Origin: Cognatundibacterium rivi
GTDB lineage: Bacteria; Pseudomonadota; Gammaproteobacteria; Burkholderiales; Burkholderiaceae_D
Assembly: GCF_018139565.1 (NCBI RefSeq)
Contig: NZ_JAGSPK010000003.1
Span: forward strand, 1-64,000
Direction: 5' to 3'
Length of the DNA: 64,000 nt
The translations under genes and the position numbers were made by a program. Under the pieces are notes generated by a model that had not been told where the DNA came from, searched no databases, and saw only the letters and a program-made list of their open reading frames with translations. Shown piece by piece: positions 17,511 to 27,032 of the stretch. Numbering within the stretch: the stretch's first letter is position 1; every line of letters begins with the position of its first letter.

Positions 17511-17932
17511 GTGAATCTCCTAGAGAGGTAAAAAAAATTAATGAAGCAATATCGTGTGCCGCCCTAACTGTTCAGAATCGAACCGGTAAAACAGCAGGTT
17601 GAAGCAAAACTGTATGGGTTAATGATAGACCATTTCGAAAAGCAAGCCAACTCTTATATAAGACACATAACTTAATTTTTTTCTTTTATATTCAATGAGT
17701 TAAATTCATATTTTTGCTATATGAAATACACTTTCAGAAAATGAGATAAAATATTCGTCGCAATTACAACGATAATTTCACACTATGGAATTCGATTTCG
17801 CATTAGATGCTTCGCCACTTAAGCACAATCGTGAATATGTTTTCCTGTCAGCAACGGAACCAATTTTCTGTATCTGTGTCAAACTGTAACCAAGTCAGTA
17901 CAATTCCATCTTCTGAAAAGCACCACCCTTTC
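17511..17932. other. aceA/glycosyltransferase divergent gap
   Basis: This 422-base AT-rich gap holds the candidate aceA promoter. Open frames upstream of 17933 do not look like protein. Nothing else can be assigned. Confidence 0.5.
17622..17650 (-). promoter_or_regulatory. Candidate sigma-70 promoter of aceA
   Basis: On the minus strand TTGGCT and TATCAT are separated by 17 bases. The predicted start lies about 105 bases upstream of the aceA ATG. Confidence 0.5.
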
Positions 17933-19075
17933 ATGTCCACGCAACAAATTCCCGCTGATTTACTCAAAAAAACAAAAAAAATATTATTCATCGCACCGCT
18001 CGCCATCGGTGATTTCAGCTATTTACAAAATTCTTTTAAGGCGTTTTCACAGACATATCCGCATATCGAAATGCATTTGTGGGTGGATGAGTTGCGTCGC
18101 ACCCGTGATGAGCGCCAATGGCCATTTCTGGAAAAATATGCGCTGTATGACTGGGTCAGCGACTGCGATTTGTTCAGCAAGGTCTATCGCCGCACTTACA
18201 GCCCGGCATTGCTGGCAGAAAGTATTCAGGAAGCGAAGGATGAGGAATATCCCATCGTTGTTTCACTCTCGATTCTGCGTCCTCAGCAATATGCGTCGTT
18301 GGCGCGCAAACTCAGTCCGCATGGATACGTCGCTGGAATCAAACATCCGGTCAGCCTGTTGAAACTGCATCATCTTGTGGCCTACAAAAAATTAGATGCG
18401 GCTATTCAGGAAAATCGCTTTCAAGGTCAGCAAGTCCACATCAGTACTATCTACGCAGACTGGTTTAATCAGGCGTTTGGAATCGAGAGCAAAGAAGCAG
18501 ACTTATTCCCGTATGTGAACATTCCAAAACAGTGGCTGCAGCAAGCGCGCTTTCAATTGGAAGAATGGGGCTTCGATAAAACTAAAAGCAAAGTGGTATT
18601 CATTAATCCGTTTGCGAAGATTAATAAACGTTGCTGGCCGCTGTCCAAAGTAGCCGAATTAATTAAGGCCATGCAAGGGATGAAGGCCTGGCGTGGCGCC
18701 TGCTTCGTCGTCAGCGCTCCGCCAGAAAAGCTGGCACAGACCCAGGCAAGCTTAAAAGAATACAAGCTAAAAAATACTCAGTTTTTTTCGGCGCAGGACA
18801 ATTTCTTTGAATTACCGGCCATGCTGAGCTGGTGCGACTTAATCATTTCCGTTGAGACCGCTGTGATGCATCTTGCCAATGCAGTCCATGTGCCCGTGAT
18901 TGCACTGATGCGTCAAAAAAATCCCGAATGGGCACCGTTCGATCAGGTTCACAGCAAAGTGATTACCTCAACTCACCGGCATGACTGGGTCGATGCCATC
19001 AGTGTCGACAATGTGATTGCGCAATTGAGTCACTGCGTAAAACCTGAGATACAAGAAGAAGCACTCGCTTTCTGA
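17933..19075 (+). CDS. Glycosyltransferase family 9 (heptosyltransferase-like)
   Basis: This 380-residue protein has the two-domain GT-B plan of the ADP-heptose:LPS heptosyltransferases. The N-terminal half starts with ILFIAPLAIGDFSYLQNSF, a family-like opening in which the usual GD-L motif is kept as GDFSYLQ. The C-terminal half contains VVFINPFAKINKRCWPLSKV and the nucleotide-sugar site WCDLIISVETAVMHLANAV, then PVIALM. It should add a sugar, perhaps heptose, to the LPS core at the inner membrane face. It is not in an LPS operon here. The ATG at 17933 is chosen over one 42 codons earlier whose extra residues look non-coding. Confidence 0.85.
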   Translation: MSTQQIPADLLKKTKKILFIAPLAIGDFSYLQNSFKAFSQTYPHIEMHLWVDELRRTRDERQWPFLEKYALYDWVSDCDLFSKVYRRTYSPALLAESIQEAKDEEYPIVVSLSILRPQQYASLARKLSPHGYVAGIKHPVSLLKLHHLVAYKKLDAAIQENRFQGQQVHISTIYADWFNQAFGIESKEADLFPYVNIPKQWLQQARFQLEEWGFDKTKSKVVFINPFAKINKRCWPLSKVAELIKAMQGMKAWRGACFVVSAPPEKLAQTQASLKEYKLKNTQFFSAQDNFFELPAMLSWCDLIISVETAVMHLANAVHVPVIALMRQKNPEWAPFDQVHSKVITSTHRHDWVDAISVDNVIAQLSHCVKPEIQEEALAF

Positions 19076-19235
19076 TAGGTGATGACAATCCTCTGACAGA
19101 ATCTGATCAAATCAGATCTGATCAGATAACGTTTAACCTCATTCATTTTTCTAAATCGCTCTCATCCAGAGAGCGAGATGAGGAATATTAGCCCGGCACT
19201 GTTACAATCTCAGACCTTTTTTATCTCTGTCTGTT

Positions 19236-19889
19236 ATGAAATCTCCGGAACTGCGTAAAGAGTTGTCAGAACTGACGCTGCACAAACGTGGCATACGCAT
19301 CAATCTGCAATTACCGCTCATCGAGAGTGAAGATGAAATTAAACTGCGCAGCAATAAAGACGTTTTTCAACGTCTGCTCGCACTGACTGCCATCTGGCGC
19401 TTACAACAAGCATCACAAAGGGCAGAGGTCATCGACGTCATTCGTACGCAGCAGCTCGATTCTTATTTTTCCGCAGGCGAACGCCAACTGATGCGGGAGC
19501 ATGCAGATGCCCCCGCAATACCAGCACCGGCGCTGTCGGCAGACGCATTGCATTTTCTGGCATGGTGTTGCGGCCTACAAAAAACCATAGGTATGCCTGA
19601 TGGTTGTTATAAAGAGGCGATCGCAGAACCGTTGTGGCAACAAATTGCCAGTGATCCGGACAAGCTACGATCACAAATACATTTGCAATCTAAATCGGTG
19701 TTACTTGACTGGGCCGATCTGCTGTATCGCATGCACTGGGCGGTACGCCACGCACATATCACCGGTAAGCCAACGCCAGGCCGTTTGGATGCCGTGGCCG
19801 TGCATGAATGGCACAAAGTGGTGAACTGGCTGATTCAATACGATGATGAAAATGACTGGGATAAGGTCAGTACAGAAACGGCAGGCTGA
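19236..19889 (+). CDS. DUF4272-like domain protein
   Basis: This is a 217-residue cytosolic protein without signal or membrane segments. The RSNKDVFQRLLALTAIWRLQQ stretch near residues 38-60, the LAWCCGL segment and the late RMHWAVRHAHI stretch resemble the DUF4272 family, for which no function is known. A partly palindromic run of GATCAGAT-like units lies upstream at about 19103-19128. It may be cotranscribed with nothing else. The family call is from pattern memory only. Confidence 0.65.
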   Translation: MKSPELRKELSELTLHKRGIRINLQLPLIESEDEIKLRSNKDVFQRLLALTAIWRLQQASQRAEVIDVIRTQQLDSYFSAGERQLMREHADAPAIPAPALSADALHFLAWCCGLQKTIGMPDGCYKEAIAEPLWQQIASDPDKLRSQIHLQSKSVLLDWADLLYRMHWAVRHAHITGKPTPGRLDAVAVHEWHKVVNWLIQYDDENDWDKVSTETAG

Positions 19890-20009
19890 ATTCAGGATGA
19901 GCTCAGATCGTGTGAAGAATATTCAAATCGGGTCGCAAAGCCAAAATAAAACCGACTAAAATAGCTCAATCCTTATCTGCTATTGTCTCCGTTACCTCAA
20001 GGCTTGCAT

Positions 20010-20720
20010 ATGAATTCGCGCCCTTTCAAGCACCTCGTTGCTTTCTCCCTCCTCACCTTATCCGGATTCACTTTGCAAAGTGTTTGTGCTGGTGATTTTG
20101 AAGATGGAGTCGCTTTGTATGAGCAACAGGAATTTACCGATGCCGCCAAGTTATTTCAGGCAGCGGCAAATAAAGGCAACGCGGATGCCCAGTTTAACCT
20201 TGGACTGATGTATCTGAATGGCGAAGGTATTGAGCAAGACTATCAGAAAGCGCGCGCACTGTTTCTGCAATCGGCGGAACAAAATAACGTGCGGGCACAA
20301 GTCAATCTGGGGCGTATGTATGCGAAAGCCAAAGGCGTTGCACCAGACTACAAGACCGCCGTTATCTGGTTCACAAAAGCAGCGGAACTCGGTTACGCCG
20401 ATGCCCAATACAGCCTTGGTGTTTTGTATGTGAATGGGCAGGGCACACCGCTCAATTACGCAAAAGCCCGCGAACTGTTTGAACTCGCCGCAGAGCAGAA
20501 CAATGCGAGTGCGCAGTACCAGCTCGGCCTCATGTATTTTAAGGGAAAAGGCGTGCGCATTGATCTGACGGAAGCCTATAAATGGCTGACGCTCGCCGGG
20601 GACTACGATGACGCTGCGCTCTATCGCGACTATATCGCAAAAAAAATGAGTAAAGATCAGATCGACGAAGCGCAAGCGTTGGCTGACGATTGGAAACCAA
20701 AAGACGACGCGAAAAAGTAA
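20010..20720 (+). CDS. Exported Sel1-repeat protein
   Basis: This 236-residue protein starts with a signal peptide (hydrophobic core LVAFSLLTLSGFTL, likely cleavage near VCAG). At least four Sel1 (TPR-like) repeats follow, visible as ADAQFNLGLMYLNGEGI, VRAQVNLGRMYAKAKGV, ADAQYSLGVLYVNGQGT and ASAQYQLGLMYFKGKGV. These form an alpha-solenoid used for protein-protein contacts, here in the periplasm. A charged tail closes the protein. The ATG at 20010 places the signal peptide correctly. The partner is unknown. Confidence 0.9.
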   Translation: MNSRPFKHLVAFSLLTLSGFTLQSVCAGDFEDGVALYEQQEFTDAAKLFQAAANKGNADAQFNLGLMYLNGEGIEQDYQKARALFLQSAEQNNVRAQVNLGRMYAKAKGVAPDYKTAVIWFTKAAELGYADAQYSLGVLYVNGQGTPLNYAKARELFELAAEQNNASAQYQLGLMYFKGKGVRIDLTEAYKWLTLAGDYDDAALYRDYIAKKMSKDQIDEAQALADDWKPKDDAKK

Positions 20721-20866
20721 GCATCGCCAGAGACTAACTTATTGCTACGGCAATCCGTGTTTGCTTTACATTGTCTGGCTTCGTTGTTCGTGACATTGTC
20801 GAGCTGAAGTACACCATGCCGCGCCATTAATCTCAACGTTGCCCTTAGCATTAAAGATGCCGATCA

Positions 20867-21613
20867 TTATTGTGTGACGGGGTCAAACACAATCACAGCA
20901 TCATCGTTCCAACTCTGCTCATGCAATGGCGGCGAATAACGCAGACCATCCGGGGCTAACGTCAGCGCCATCTTGCGCTCGCCGGAGACGAGTGTGACAG
21001 CACTGCTTTTAAACGGTGAAAAATAAATGACCGTGATCATTGATGAATGACATGGGCCACCAGCCGCACGAAACATATTTCGCCGCAGAAATGGTAAATC
21101 ATCGTATTCGACTGCCCAGCGTATTTCACACTCAAGGCGCAGGTCGCCAAGGCGGCGCGTGTTTGCAGCCAATTCGGCACTGCGAACTTCCGGCCGCCAA
21201 CGAAAACTCCCCTTCTTCTGATTCGTGAGCAAATCGGCATTATCGGTTTCCGCTTTTTTATCACGCGGCAAGGTGAAACCTCCATCGCTCGCAACTGGAA
21301 TCGGAATTGAACTGTCGTCGCTGACGATACGCAGGCCAACATCATGCAGACTGACATCCGGCTTCTGAGGAATTAGCAGGAAACGAAAGACAGAATCGGG
21401 GGCTCTTGCGATGTGAGCTTCGTAAGCGTTTAAACCCTTGAGTAATTGCCGGTAAGATTTCAGCTCTGGGTCGCGGGTAGCCGATATCTGCACCGATGCA
21501 GCAGCGACTTCATCAGGATTTATCGCAGAATTTGTCGCCGGTTCTGAGGCCTGCACCGACGCTATAACCGACCCGACACAAACTCCCGTCATCCATACAA
21601 ATAATTGACGCAT
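20867..21613 (-). CDS. Exported protein of unknown function
   Basis: This 248-residue protein has a signal peptide (MRQLFVWMTGVCVGSVIASV, cleavage near QAS). The mature part is mixed, with a segment VFRFLLIPQKPDVSLHDVGLRI and a C-terminal half containing two cysteines (LECEIRWAVE and GGPCHSSM) that could form a periplasmic disulfide. I do not recognise a family. It is followed on the same strand by nothing close and preceded by the acetolactate decarboxylase gene across a 117-base gap, so an operon with that gene is possible. Confidence 0.72.
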   Translation of the reverse strand: MRQLFVWMTGVCVGSVIASVQASEPATNSAINPDEVAAASVQISATRDPELKSYRQLLKGLNAYEAHIARAPDSVFRFLLIPQKPDVSLHDVGLRIVSDDSSIPIPVASDGGFTLPRDKKAETDNADLLTNQKKGSFRWRPEVRSAELAANTRRLGDLRLECEIRWAVEYDDLPFLRRNMFRAAGGPCHSSMITVIYFSPFKSSAVTLVSGERKMALTLAPDGLRYSPPLHEQSWNDDAVIVFDPVTQ

Positions 21614-21730
21614 TGCTTACCCTGGGCAAAAGAAAAAATGAGTGTAATGCAATTCCGTCTGATCCATTGCACGAAACACAAGGTATTAACTTTTGCATCC
21701 AAAGGTGTCGTCAGATCAAAACACTATGTT

Positions 21731-22510
21731 TTATTCTCTGATTTTTTCAACTGCGTGTAATTCCTGCGCCCGATCTTTAAACTGGTCAGCAGCGATGAAT
21801 CCTTCCGTATCCGGCACCTGCAATTCAACGGTAGAAATCGTGGCGATTTTTGCCTTGCCTGCCGTCAGCTGCAAGGCAAGCACATGTCCGCCAGAACTGA
21901 GATCGGAGGATAAATAATGCCAGTGATAACCCGGCACATTAAAGCCTTTGACAAATGCAGGACTGCGAAAGCCTATCAATTGCCCTGAAGTGCTGCCCAG
22001 TTTAAAAATGGATTGGGTCTTAGTGACTTCAGCCAAAGGTTTGTAAGGTTTCACTTGCGGATCGATGGCCCGCGTCGTCATCCCGGTAAAATTTCCCTGT
22101 ATGCGTATCGCATAGAAAGCGTTTTTATTACTCAGACTGGCATCGAGTTGCGCTTCCAGTTCTGCCAGTGTCGCTACACCGGCCAGGCTGATCTCTTTCG
22201 TCGGCTGAAAATGAGTAACGATCGCCAACGGAGAAAGTTCTTGCGGTGGCACGATTTCGACTTTGCCATTGCCCTTTGCTTTATAGAACACCCCATCTAT
22301 CAGTATCATCTCGCCATCGACACGGTTATATGTACCTAACCCGAAATCACCGTGTCTGGCTAATTCAGCCACGGAAATATTGCCGTCATACGCACCGGCA
22401 AGCAAAGCATCGATCGTTGAATACTGAAACAGCCGCGCATCAGCCGCATACGCGACAGAGGTGGAAAAAGATAAAGCCAGAACAAGAGGGCGCAGAAATC
22501 GTAAAGGCAT
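21731..22510 (-). CDS. budA: Exported alpha-acetolactate decarboxylase
   Basis: This 259-residue protein matches acetolactate decarboxylase (2-acetolactate to acetoin and CO2). The zinc site HWH...H is seen in GYHWHYLSSDLSSGGHVL, and the family stretch IDGVFYKAKGNG and YAIRIQGNF are present. It starts with a signal peptide (LRPLVLALSFSTSVAYAADA), so the enzyme should act outside the cytosol. Cytosolic BudA from enterics lacks such a leader. No acetolactate synthase or butanediol dehydrogenase gene is adjacent. The ATG at 22510 is chosen because it opens the signal peptide. Confidence 0.86.
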   Translation of the reverse strand: MPLRFLRPLVLALSFSTSVAYAADARLFQYSTIDALLAGAYDGNISVAELARHGDFGLGTYNRVDGEMILIDGVFYKAKGNGKVEIVPPQELSPLAIVTHFQPTKEISLAGVATLAELEAQLDASLSNKNAFYAIRIQGNFTGMTTRAIDPQVKPYKPLAEVTKTQSIFKLGSTSGQLIGFRSPAFVKGFNVPGYHWHYLSSDLSSGGHVLALQLTAGKAKIATISTVELQVPDTEGFIAADQFKDRAQELHAVEKIRE

Positions 22511-22661
22511 GATAGTCAGGGAGAGTAGTAGTGTGAGAAGTAATTGTCGGCAAAGTTGAGCATGCCGCCAGCACAAATGCTGACGAGTGCGATGCTCATT
22601 ATGCGCATGAAGATAATAAAATCACAATCACTTTCGCAGTTACGACAGCCTGCTCGTCCGG

Positions 22662-24113
22662 TTACAAAGCGCGCAAAGCGCCGAGTAGCGGTATGCAGGC
22701 GTCCGCTACTCGATCAATGCTCTGTTCGCGCAATGCAGACAAATCAACGACCGCATCACTTTGCAAACCCGCCCATGCCAGTAAGGCACTACATGCCTCA
22801 GGATGGTCGAATAATCCATGCAGATAGGTGCCGAGTATCAGATCATCCGCCGAGCGGGCGCCCTCATCCTCGCCATCCAGATGAAATGCGGGCAAAGTTT
22901 CATTGCTGGCGTAGGTCAGCCCCATGTGAATTTCATAGCCCTGCACTGCTGCTGGTACGCCGCCTGCGGCAAAACCGAAAGCACAGCGGCCGCTGACCTG
23001 TTGCAGGCGTTTTTCCTGCGTCAGCTCGGTTGTGATATCCAGCAAACCCAAACCATCCGAATCGCCTGCAGCACCTTCGACCCCATGCGGGTCACTGATG
23101 ATTTCTCCCAACATCTGATAGCCTCCGCAAATGCCTATCACTTTGCCGCCGTAACGCAGATGTTTTTCCAATGCTTGTTGCCATCCCTGTTGCTGCAGAA
23201 ACGCCAGATCGGCACGGGTATTTTTACTGCCGGGCAAAATAATCAGATCAGCAGGCGGGATCGCATGATCAGGACCGATAAACTGTAAATCCACATCGGG
23301 ATGCGCACGCAAGGCATCAAAATCTGTGTGATTAGAAATACGCGGTATCGCAGGTACGATGATGCGGAATTTTCCGCTACTTTGTTGTGCCGGCTGTATC
23401 GCGTCTTCCGCGTCAAGCTGTAAGCCATGCAGATACGGTAAAACAGCAAGCACAGGTTTGCCTGTCTTTTGTTCCAGCCACGCCAGCCCCGGTTCCAGCA
23501 AGCGGATATCGCCCCGAAAACGATTAATAACAAAGCCGACAATGCGCTGTTGCTCGGATTCAGATAAGCACGCCAGCGTACCGATGAAATGGGCAAAGAC
23601 ACCGCCGCGATCAATATCCGCCACCAGTATCACCGGGCAATCGACCGCTTCGGCAAATCCCATGTTGGCAATATCACGATCACGCAGATTCACCTCAGCC
23701 GGGCTGCCAGCGCCCTCAACAATGATTGCATCATATTGATGTTGCAGACGCTGATACGATTCCAGCACGGCTCCCATCGCAATCGTTTTGTACTGATGGT
23801 AATCACGTGCATCCATGTCTGCCCGAACCTTGCCATGAATGATGACTTGCGCTCCGGTATCGGAAGATGGTTTCAACAACACAGGATTCATATCGGTATG
23901 CGCAGGCACACCGGCAGCGATGGCCTGCAAGGCCTGAGCACGCCCGATCTCGCCGCCATCGACCGTCACCGCGCTGTTCAGTGCCATGTTTTGCGGCTTC
24001 ATCGGCGCGACACGCACACCGTCTCGCTGTAACAAACGACAAAGCGCAGCAACCACTGTACTTTTTCCCGCATCCGAGGTCGTGCCCTGTACCATTAAAG
24101 TAGAAATCTGCAT
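22662..24113 (-). CDS. cobQ: Cobyric acid synthase CobQ
   Basis: This 483-residue amidotransferase (CbiP in Salmonella naming) adds four amide groups to adenosylcobyrinic acid a,c-diamide. The N-terminal synthetase half has the P-loop-like [11 protein letters not shown] and the metal stretch [11 protein letters not shown]. The C-terminal glutaminase half has the nucleophile Cys in [10 protein letters not shown] and a late His in [10 protein letters not shown]. The ATG at 24113 is family-like ([18 protein letters not shown]). It is the last gene of the btuCD-cob run, 83 bases after the BtuF-like gene. Confidence 0.96.
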   Translation of the reverse strand: MQISTLMVQGTTSDAGKSTVVAALCRLLQRDGVRVAPMKPQNMALNSAVTVDGGEIGRAQALQAIAAGVPAHTDMNPVLLKPSSDTGAQVIIHGKVRADMDARDYHQYKTIAMGAVLESYQRLQHQYDAIIVEGAGSPAEVNLRDRDIANMGFAEAVDCPVILVADIDRGGVFAHFIGTLACLSESEQQRIVGFVINRFRGDIRLLEPGLAWLEQKTGKPVLAVLPYLHGLQLDAEDAIQPAQQSSGKFRIIVPAIPRISNHTDFDALRAHPDVDLQFIGPDHAIPPADLIILPGSKNTRADLAFLQQQGWQQALEKHLRYGGKVIGICGGYQMLGEIISDPHGVEGAAGDSDGLGLLDITTELTQEKRLQQVSGRCAFGFAAGGVPAAVQGYEIHMGLTYASNETLPAFHLDGEDEGARSADDLILGTYLHGLFDHPEACSALLAWAGLQSDAVVDLSALREQSIDRVADACIPLLGALRAL

Positions 24114-24196
24114 GCGACTATGCTTTCTCAAAAAGTTAAGGCAGACACAAAGAAAAACAACAAGATGAAACAACCGCTCTGTTCATTTCCACGACG

Positions 24197-25045
24197 TTAA
24201 GTCTCGACCGCCGGGATAAGTGGCGAACGTGTTACAGACAATGTTTGCGAGGCCTGCCACTCCGCAATCAGTACATGCAATTGCAGAAGTCCATGCTGGA
24301 TCGCCGATGGCCCCGGCGAGAGTATGTCGGCCGATTTGATCTCCAATACCCGCCCATGACGGACAGCCGGGATCGTATCCCAGCCCTCGCGTGCAACCAC
24401 GCTGTCAGGACGGAATTTCTTACCGCACCACGAGCCGATAATGATATCCGGCGCGCGTCGAACCACTTCGGCTGGGTCTGCTATGATGCGCTGTTTCGCG
24501 CTGTGAAAACCGGCCAGATCGGTAAACACATCGTCGCCACCGGCAATCTGTATCAACTCAGAAACCCAGCCGATACCAGACATCAGCGGCTCGTTCCATT
24601 CTTCAAAATAAACCTTCGGCCTGTGCGTCCACTGTGCAGCCTGATGGCGGATAACATTGATCTGCGCCTGCAATTCTGCGATCAACTGCGTACCCTGCTC
24701 CTGTTTCCCTACCAGCACAGCTAACACTTTGATCATGTGCAGAATACCTGCAACATGATGCTGATTGAACGCATGGACTTCAATGCCTGCGCCGATCAGT
24801 TCACGCACAATCTCGGATTGCATATTGGAATACGCAATCACCAGATCGGGTTTCACCGCCAGTATTCGCTCAATCTGTGCAGAAGAAAAACCACTGACCT
24901 TGGGCTTTTCGTCGCGGGCACGCGCGGGTCTTGTGGTGTAGCCGGAAATGCCTGCGATGCAATCTTCTGCGCCCAGCGCATACAGCACCTCGACGGCTTC
25001 GGTAGATAAACAGGCGATACGCTCAAACAATGGGGTGGTATTCAT
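24197..25045 (-). CDS. BtuF-like cobalamin-binding protein without signal peptide
   Basis: This 282-residue protein has the two-lobe plan of class III periplasmic binding proteins: N-lobe with ERIACLSTEAVEVLYALGAED, the ILAVKPDLVIAYSN motif, and a C-lobe with VYFEEWNEPLMSGIGWVSELI. It resembles BtuF of the vitamin B12 importer. It lacks any signal peptide or lipobox, starting MNTTPLFERIACLS, so it would stay in the cytosol. It overlaps the end of the exported btuF by 4 bases. Possible roles are cytosolic corrinoid handling or a gene with a missing leader; the sequence cannot decide. Confidence 0.82.
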   Translation of the reverse strand: MNTTPLFERIACLSTEAVEVLYALGAEDCIAGISGYTTRPARARDEKPKVSGFSSAQIERILAVKPDLVIAYSNMQSEIVRELIGAGIEVHAFNQHHVAGILHMIKVLAVLVGKQEQGTQLIAELQAQINVIRHQAAQWTHRPKVYFEEWNEPLMSGIGWVSELIQIAGGDDVFTDLAGFHSAKQRIIADPAEVVRRAPDIIIGSWCGKKFRPDSVVAREGWDTIPAVRHGRVLEIKSADILSPGPSAIQHGLLQLHVLIAEWQASQTLSVTRSPLIPAVET

Positions 25046-25965
25046 TTTTTACCTTGTGCTGAAGTCGCAGATTTCCCGCGTTTTTGCCGCGCTTGCTCCA
25101 GCGCTTCACATATCGCTTTAGCGCCATCAATAATCCGTGGGCCGGACCGGTTCACCAGATCGCCATCAATCAGTACCAGATTATTGTTTTTTGCCGCTAG
25201 CAACGACGTCATGTTTTTCCATTGATCGATACCATTTGAAGCCTGATTACGACTTTCCGCACTGATCAGCACTTCCGGGTTTTCCTGCAACACGGCCTCA
25301 ATACTGACGACAGGTGCGGTCACATTCAGTTTGCCAAAAATATTTTCACCACCGCAGACACGTATCGCATCGCTGACAATATGCTTATCGTTGAGCGTGT
25401 ACAAAGGCTTGTGCCATACCTGATAAAACGTCCGCACTTTCGCTTTGCTCTGATACTGCGCATTTAGCTGATGCAACTGCTGACGGAAATCATTCGCTGA
25501 AAGTTGGGCGGCTTTTTCGGTGCCAAGCAAACTCCCGAGTTTGAGGATGGTCTCAGGAATCTGTTCCAGCTTTTGCGGATCGCTGAAAAAAAATGGGACG
25601 CCCGATTGTTTCAACACTTCCAACTGGCGCTCAAAAGCGCCATGCATCCAGATCACCAGCAAATCTGGCTTCATCGCCATAATGCGTTCCAGATCAAACT
25701 GGCGGTTATCGCCGATGCGCGGAATCTCTTTTGCTGCTGCGGGATAATCGCTGTATTTAACTGTGCCTATAATCTTGTCACCTGCACCTGCAGCAAAAAT
25801 CAATTCAGTCACATGCGGTGACAGGCTGATCACGCGCTGTGCTGGCTTGGCTAAACTGACGGTATGACCAAGATCATCCGTCACACTGATCGCCGCCTGC
25901 GCCGACGTGGACAACAGCAGGGTAACGATACCCGATACAAAAAAACGGCAGAAAGATACGTTCAT
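25042..25965 (-). CDS. btuF: Vitamin B12 ABC transporter substrate-binding protein BtuF
   Basis: This 307-residue protein starts with a signal peptide (MNVSFCRFFVSGIVTLLLS, cleavage near AQA). The binding-protein fold follows: QRVISLSPHVTELIFAAGAGDKIIG, MAMKPDLLVIW, and the C-lobe stretch FYQVWHKPLYTLNDKHIVSDAI. It should bind cobalamin or cobinamide in the periplasm and deliver it to BtuC2D2, whose genes lie upstream in the same run. The ATG at 25965 has a GAGGG ribosome site and opens the leader; a longer frame runs back into cobD. It overlaps the next gene by 4 bases. Confidence 0.93.
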   Translation of the reverse strand: MNVSFCRFFVSGIVTLLLSTSAQAAISVTDDLGHTVSLAKPAQRVISLSPHVTELIFAAGAGDKIIGTVKYSDYPAAAKEIPRIGDNRQFDLERIMAMKPDLLVIWMHGAFERQLEVLKQSGVPFFFSDPQKLEQIPETILKLGSLLGTEKAAQLSANDFRQQLHQLNAQYQSKAKVRTFYQVWHKPLYTLNDKHIVSDAIRVCGGENIFGKLNVTAPVVSIEAVLQENPEVLISAESRNQASNGIDQWKNMTSLLAAKNNNLVLIDGDLVNRSGPRIIDGAKAICEALEQARQKRGKSATSAQGKK

Positions 25966-26021
25966 GTTGTTACCCTCTTTTTTACTTTCTTTTTTCTCAT
26001 TGTTGCGACTGACATGGGCGC

Positions 26022-27032
26022 TCATATCTGACTCGTCCATTCGGCGCAGGCCAGCTGCAAACGCTGCCACCCGGCTTCATTTGCAGGTAAGCCAAAACGC
26101 ACGCCATGCGGCCTGTGTACTCCCGCCTCAAACCAGCGTAGCCAGATGCCGCGTTCTGCCATGAAATGACACAGCGCCTCGCTTTGCTGTTGTAAGTGCT
26201 GGTCACTGATCCACTGAAATAAATCCGTACCGGAAGAATGCCAGTTCTGTTGCATCAACAGGCAGCGCAGGCGTTCACCTTCATGCTGTAAAAGCAGCCG
26301 TTGATCTTGCTGCCATCTCGTATCAGATAAAGCTGCAAGCGCAATTTGTTGTGCCGGGCCACTGATAGTCCACGGGCCCAGGAAATTCGCCAGACGTTCC
26401 AGCAAAGAATCGCAGGCTGCGACGAAACCAAGCCGGATACCAGCCAGCCCAAAAAACTTGCCGACGGACCGCAAGACAATCAAACCCTCACGCTGGGTGT
26501 GTGCTGCGACACTGATGTCCGGCAAGGTGTCAGCGAACGCCTCGTCCACAATCAGCCAACCACCACGCTGTGCCAACTGATCAGCCCAGAGCAGCAGTTG
26601 TGCTGGGACGATTACCTCACCGGTAGGATTATTCGGATTACACAAGACGACCACATCGGCATTTGCCACTGCGTTGTGCAAATCCTGATAACGGGTTTCG
26701 CTGACTGTATGTCCGGCCTGTCGCCATTGATAGGCGTGTTCGGCGTAAGACGGCGCAGACACCACCACCCGCGAGAGTGAACGCAATCGCGGCAAGGCCT
26801 GAATTGCGGCCTGGCTGCCAGCTACCGCTAACATGCGCTGTGCACCGTAAAAGTTTTGCGCTGCGTTGATTAAGTCGTCGGAATACTCAGGCAACCTGTG
26901 CCAGGCGTTCGGCGCAAGCATAGGTGCCGGATAGAAATGAGGATTAATGCCGGTCGATAAATCCAGCCAGTCACTAAGCGGGCGAGAAAACATCCGTGCT
27001 GCATCACGTAAATTGCCGCCGTGTTTAAGCAT
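26022..27032 (-). CDS. cobD: L-threonine-O-3-phosphate decarboxylase
   Basis: This 336-residue fold-type I PLP enzyme is named CobD in Salmonella and CobC in Pseudomonas. It makes (R)-1-aminopropan-2-yl phosphate, the linker of the nucleotide loop. Seen are the N-terminal HGGNLRDAARMF and DLSTGINPHFYP, the PLP-contact motif NPNNPTG (132-138), the DEAF site and the Schiff-base Lys192 in SVGKFFGLAGIRLGF. It overlaps the end of cbiB by 8 bases, consistent with translational coupling, as its product is the substrate of CbiB. Confidence 0.94.
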   Translation of the reverse strand: MLKHGGNLRDAARMFSRPLSDWLDLSTGINPHFYPAPMLAPNAWHRLPEYSDDLINAAQNFYGAQRMLAVAGSQAAIQALPRLRSLSRVVVSAPSYAEHAYQWRQAGHTVSETRYQDLHNAVANADVVVLCNPNNPTGEVIVPAQLLLWADQLAQRGGWLIVDEAFADTLPDISVAAHTQREGLIVLRSVGKFFGLAGIRLGFVAACDSLLERLANFLGPWTISGPAQQIALAALSDTRWQQDQRLLLQHEGERLRCLLMQQNWHSSGTDLFQWISDQHLQQQSEALCHFMAERGIWLRWFEAGVHRPHGVRFGLPANEAGWQRLQLACAEWTSQI

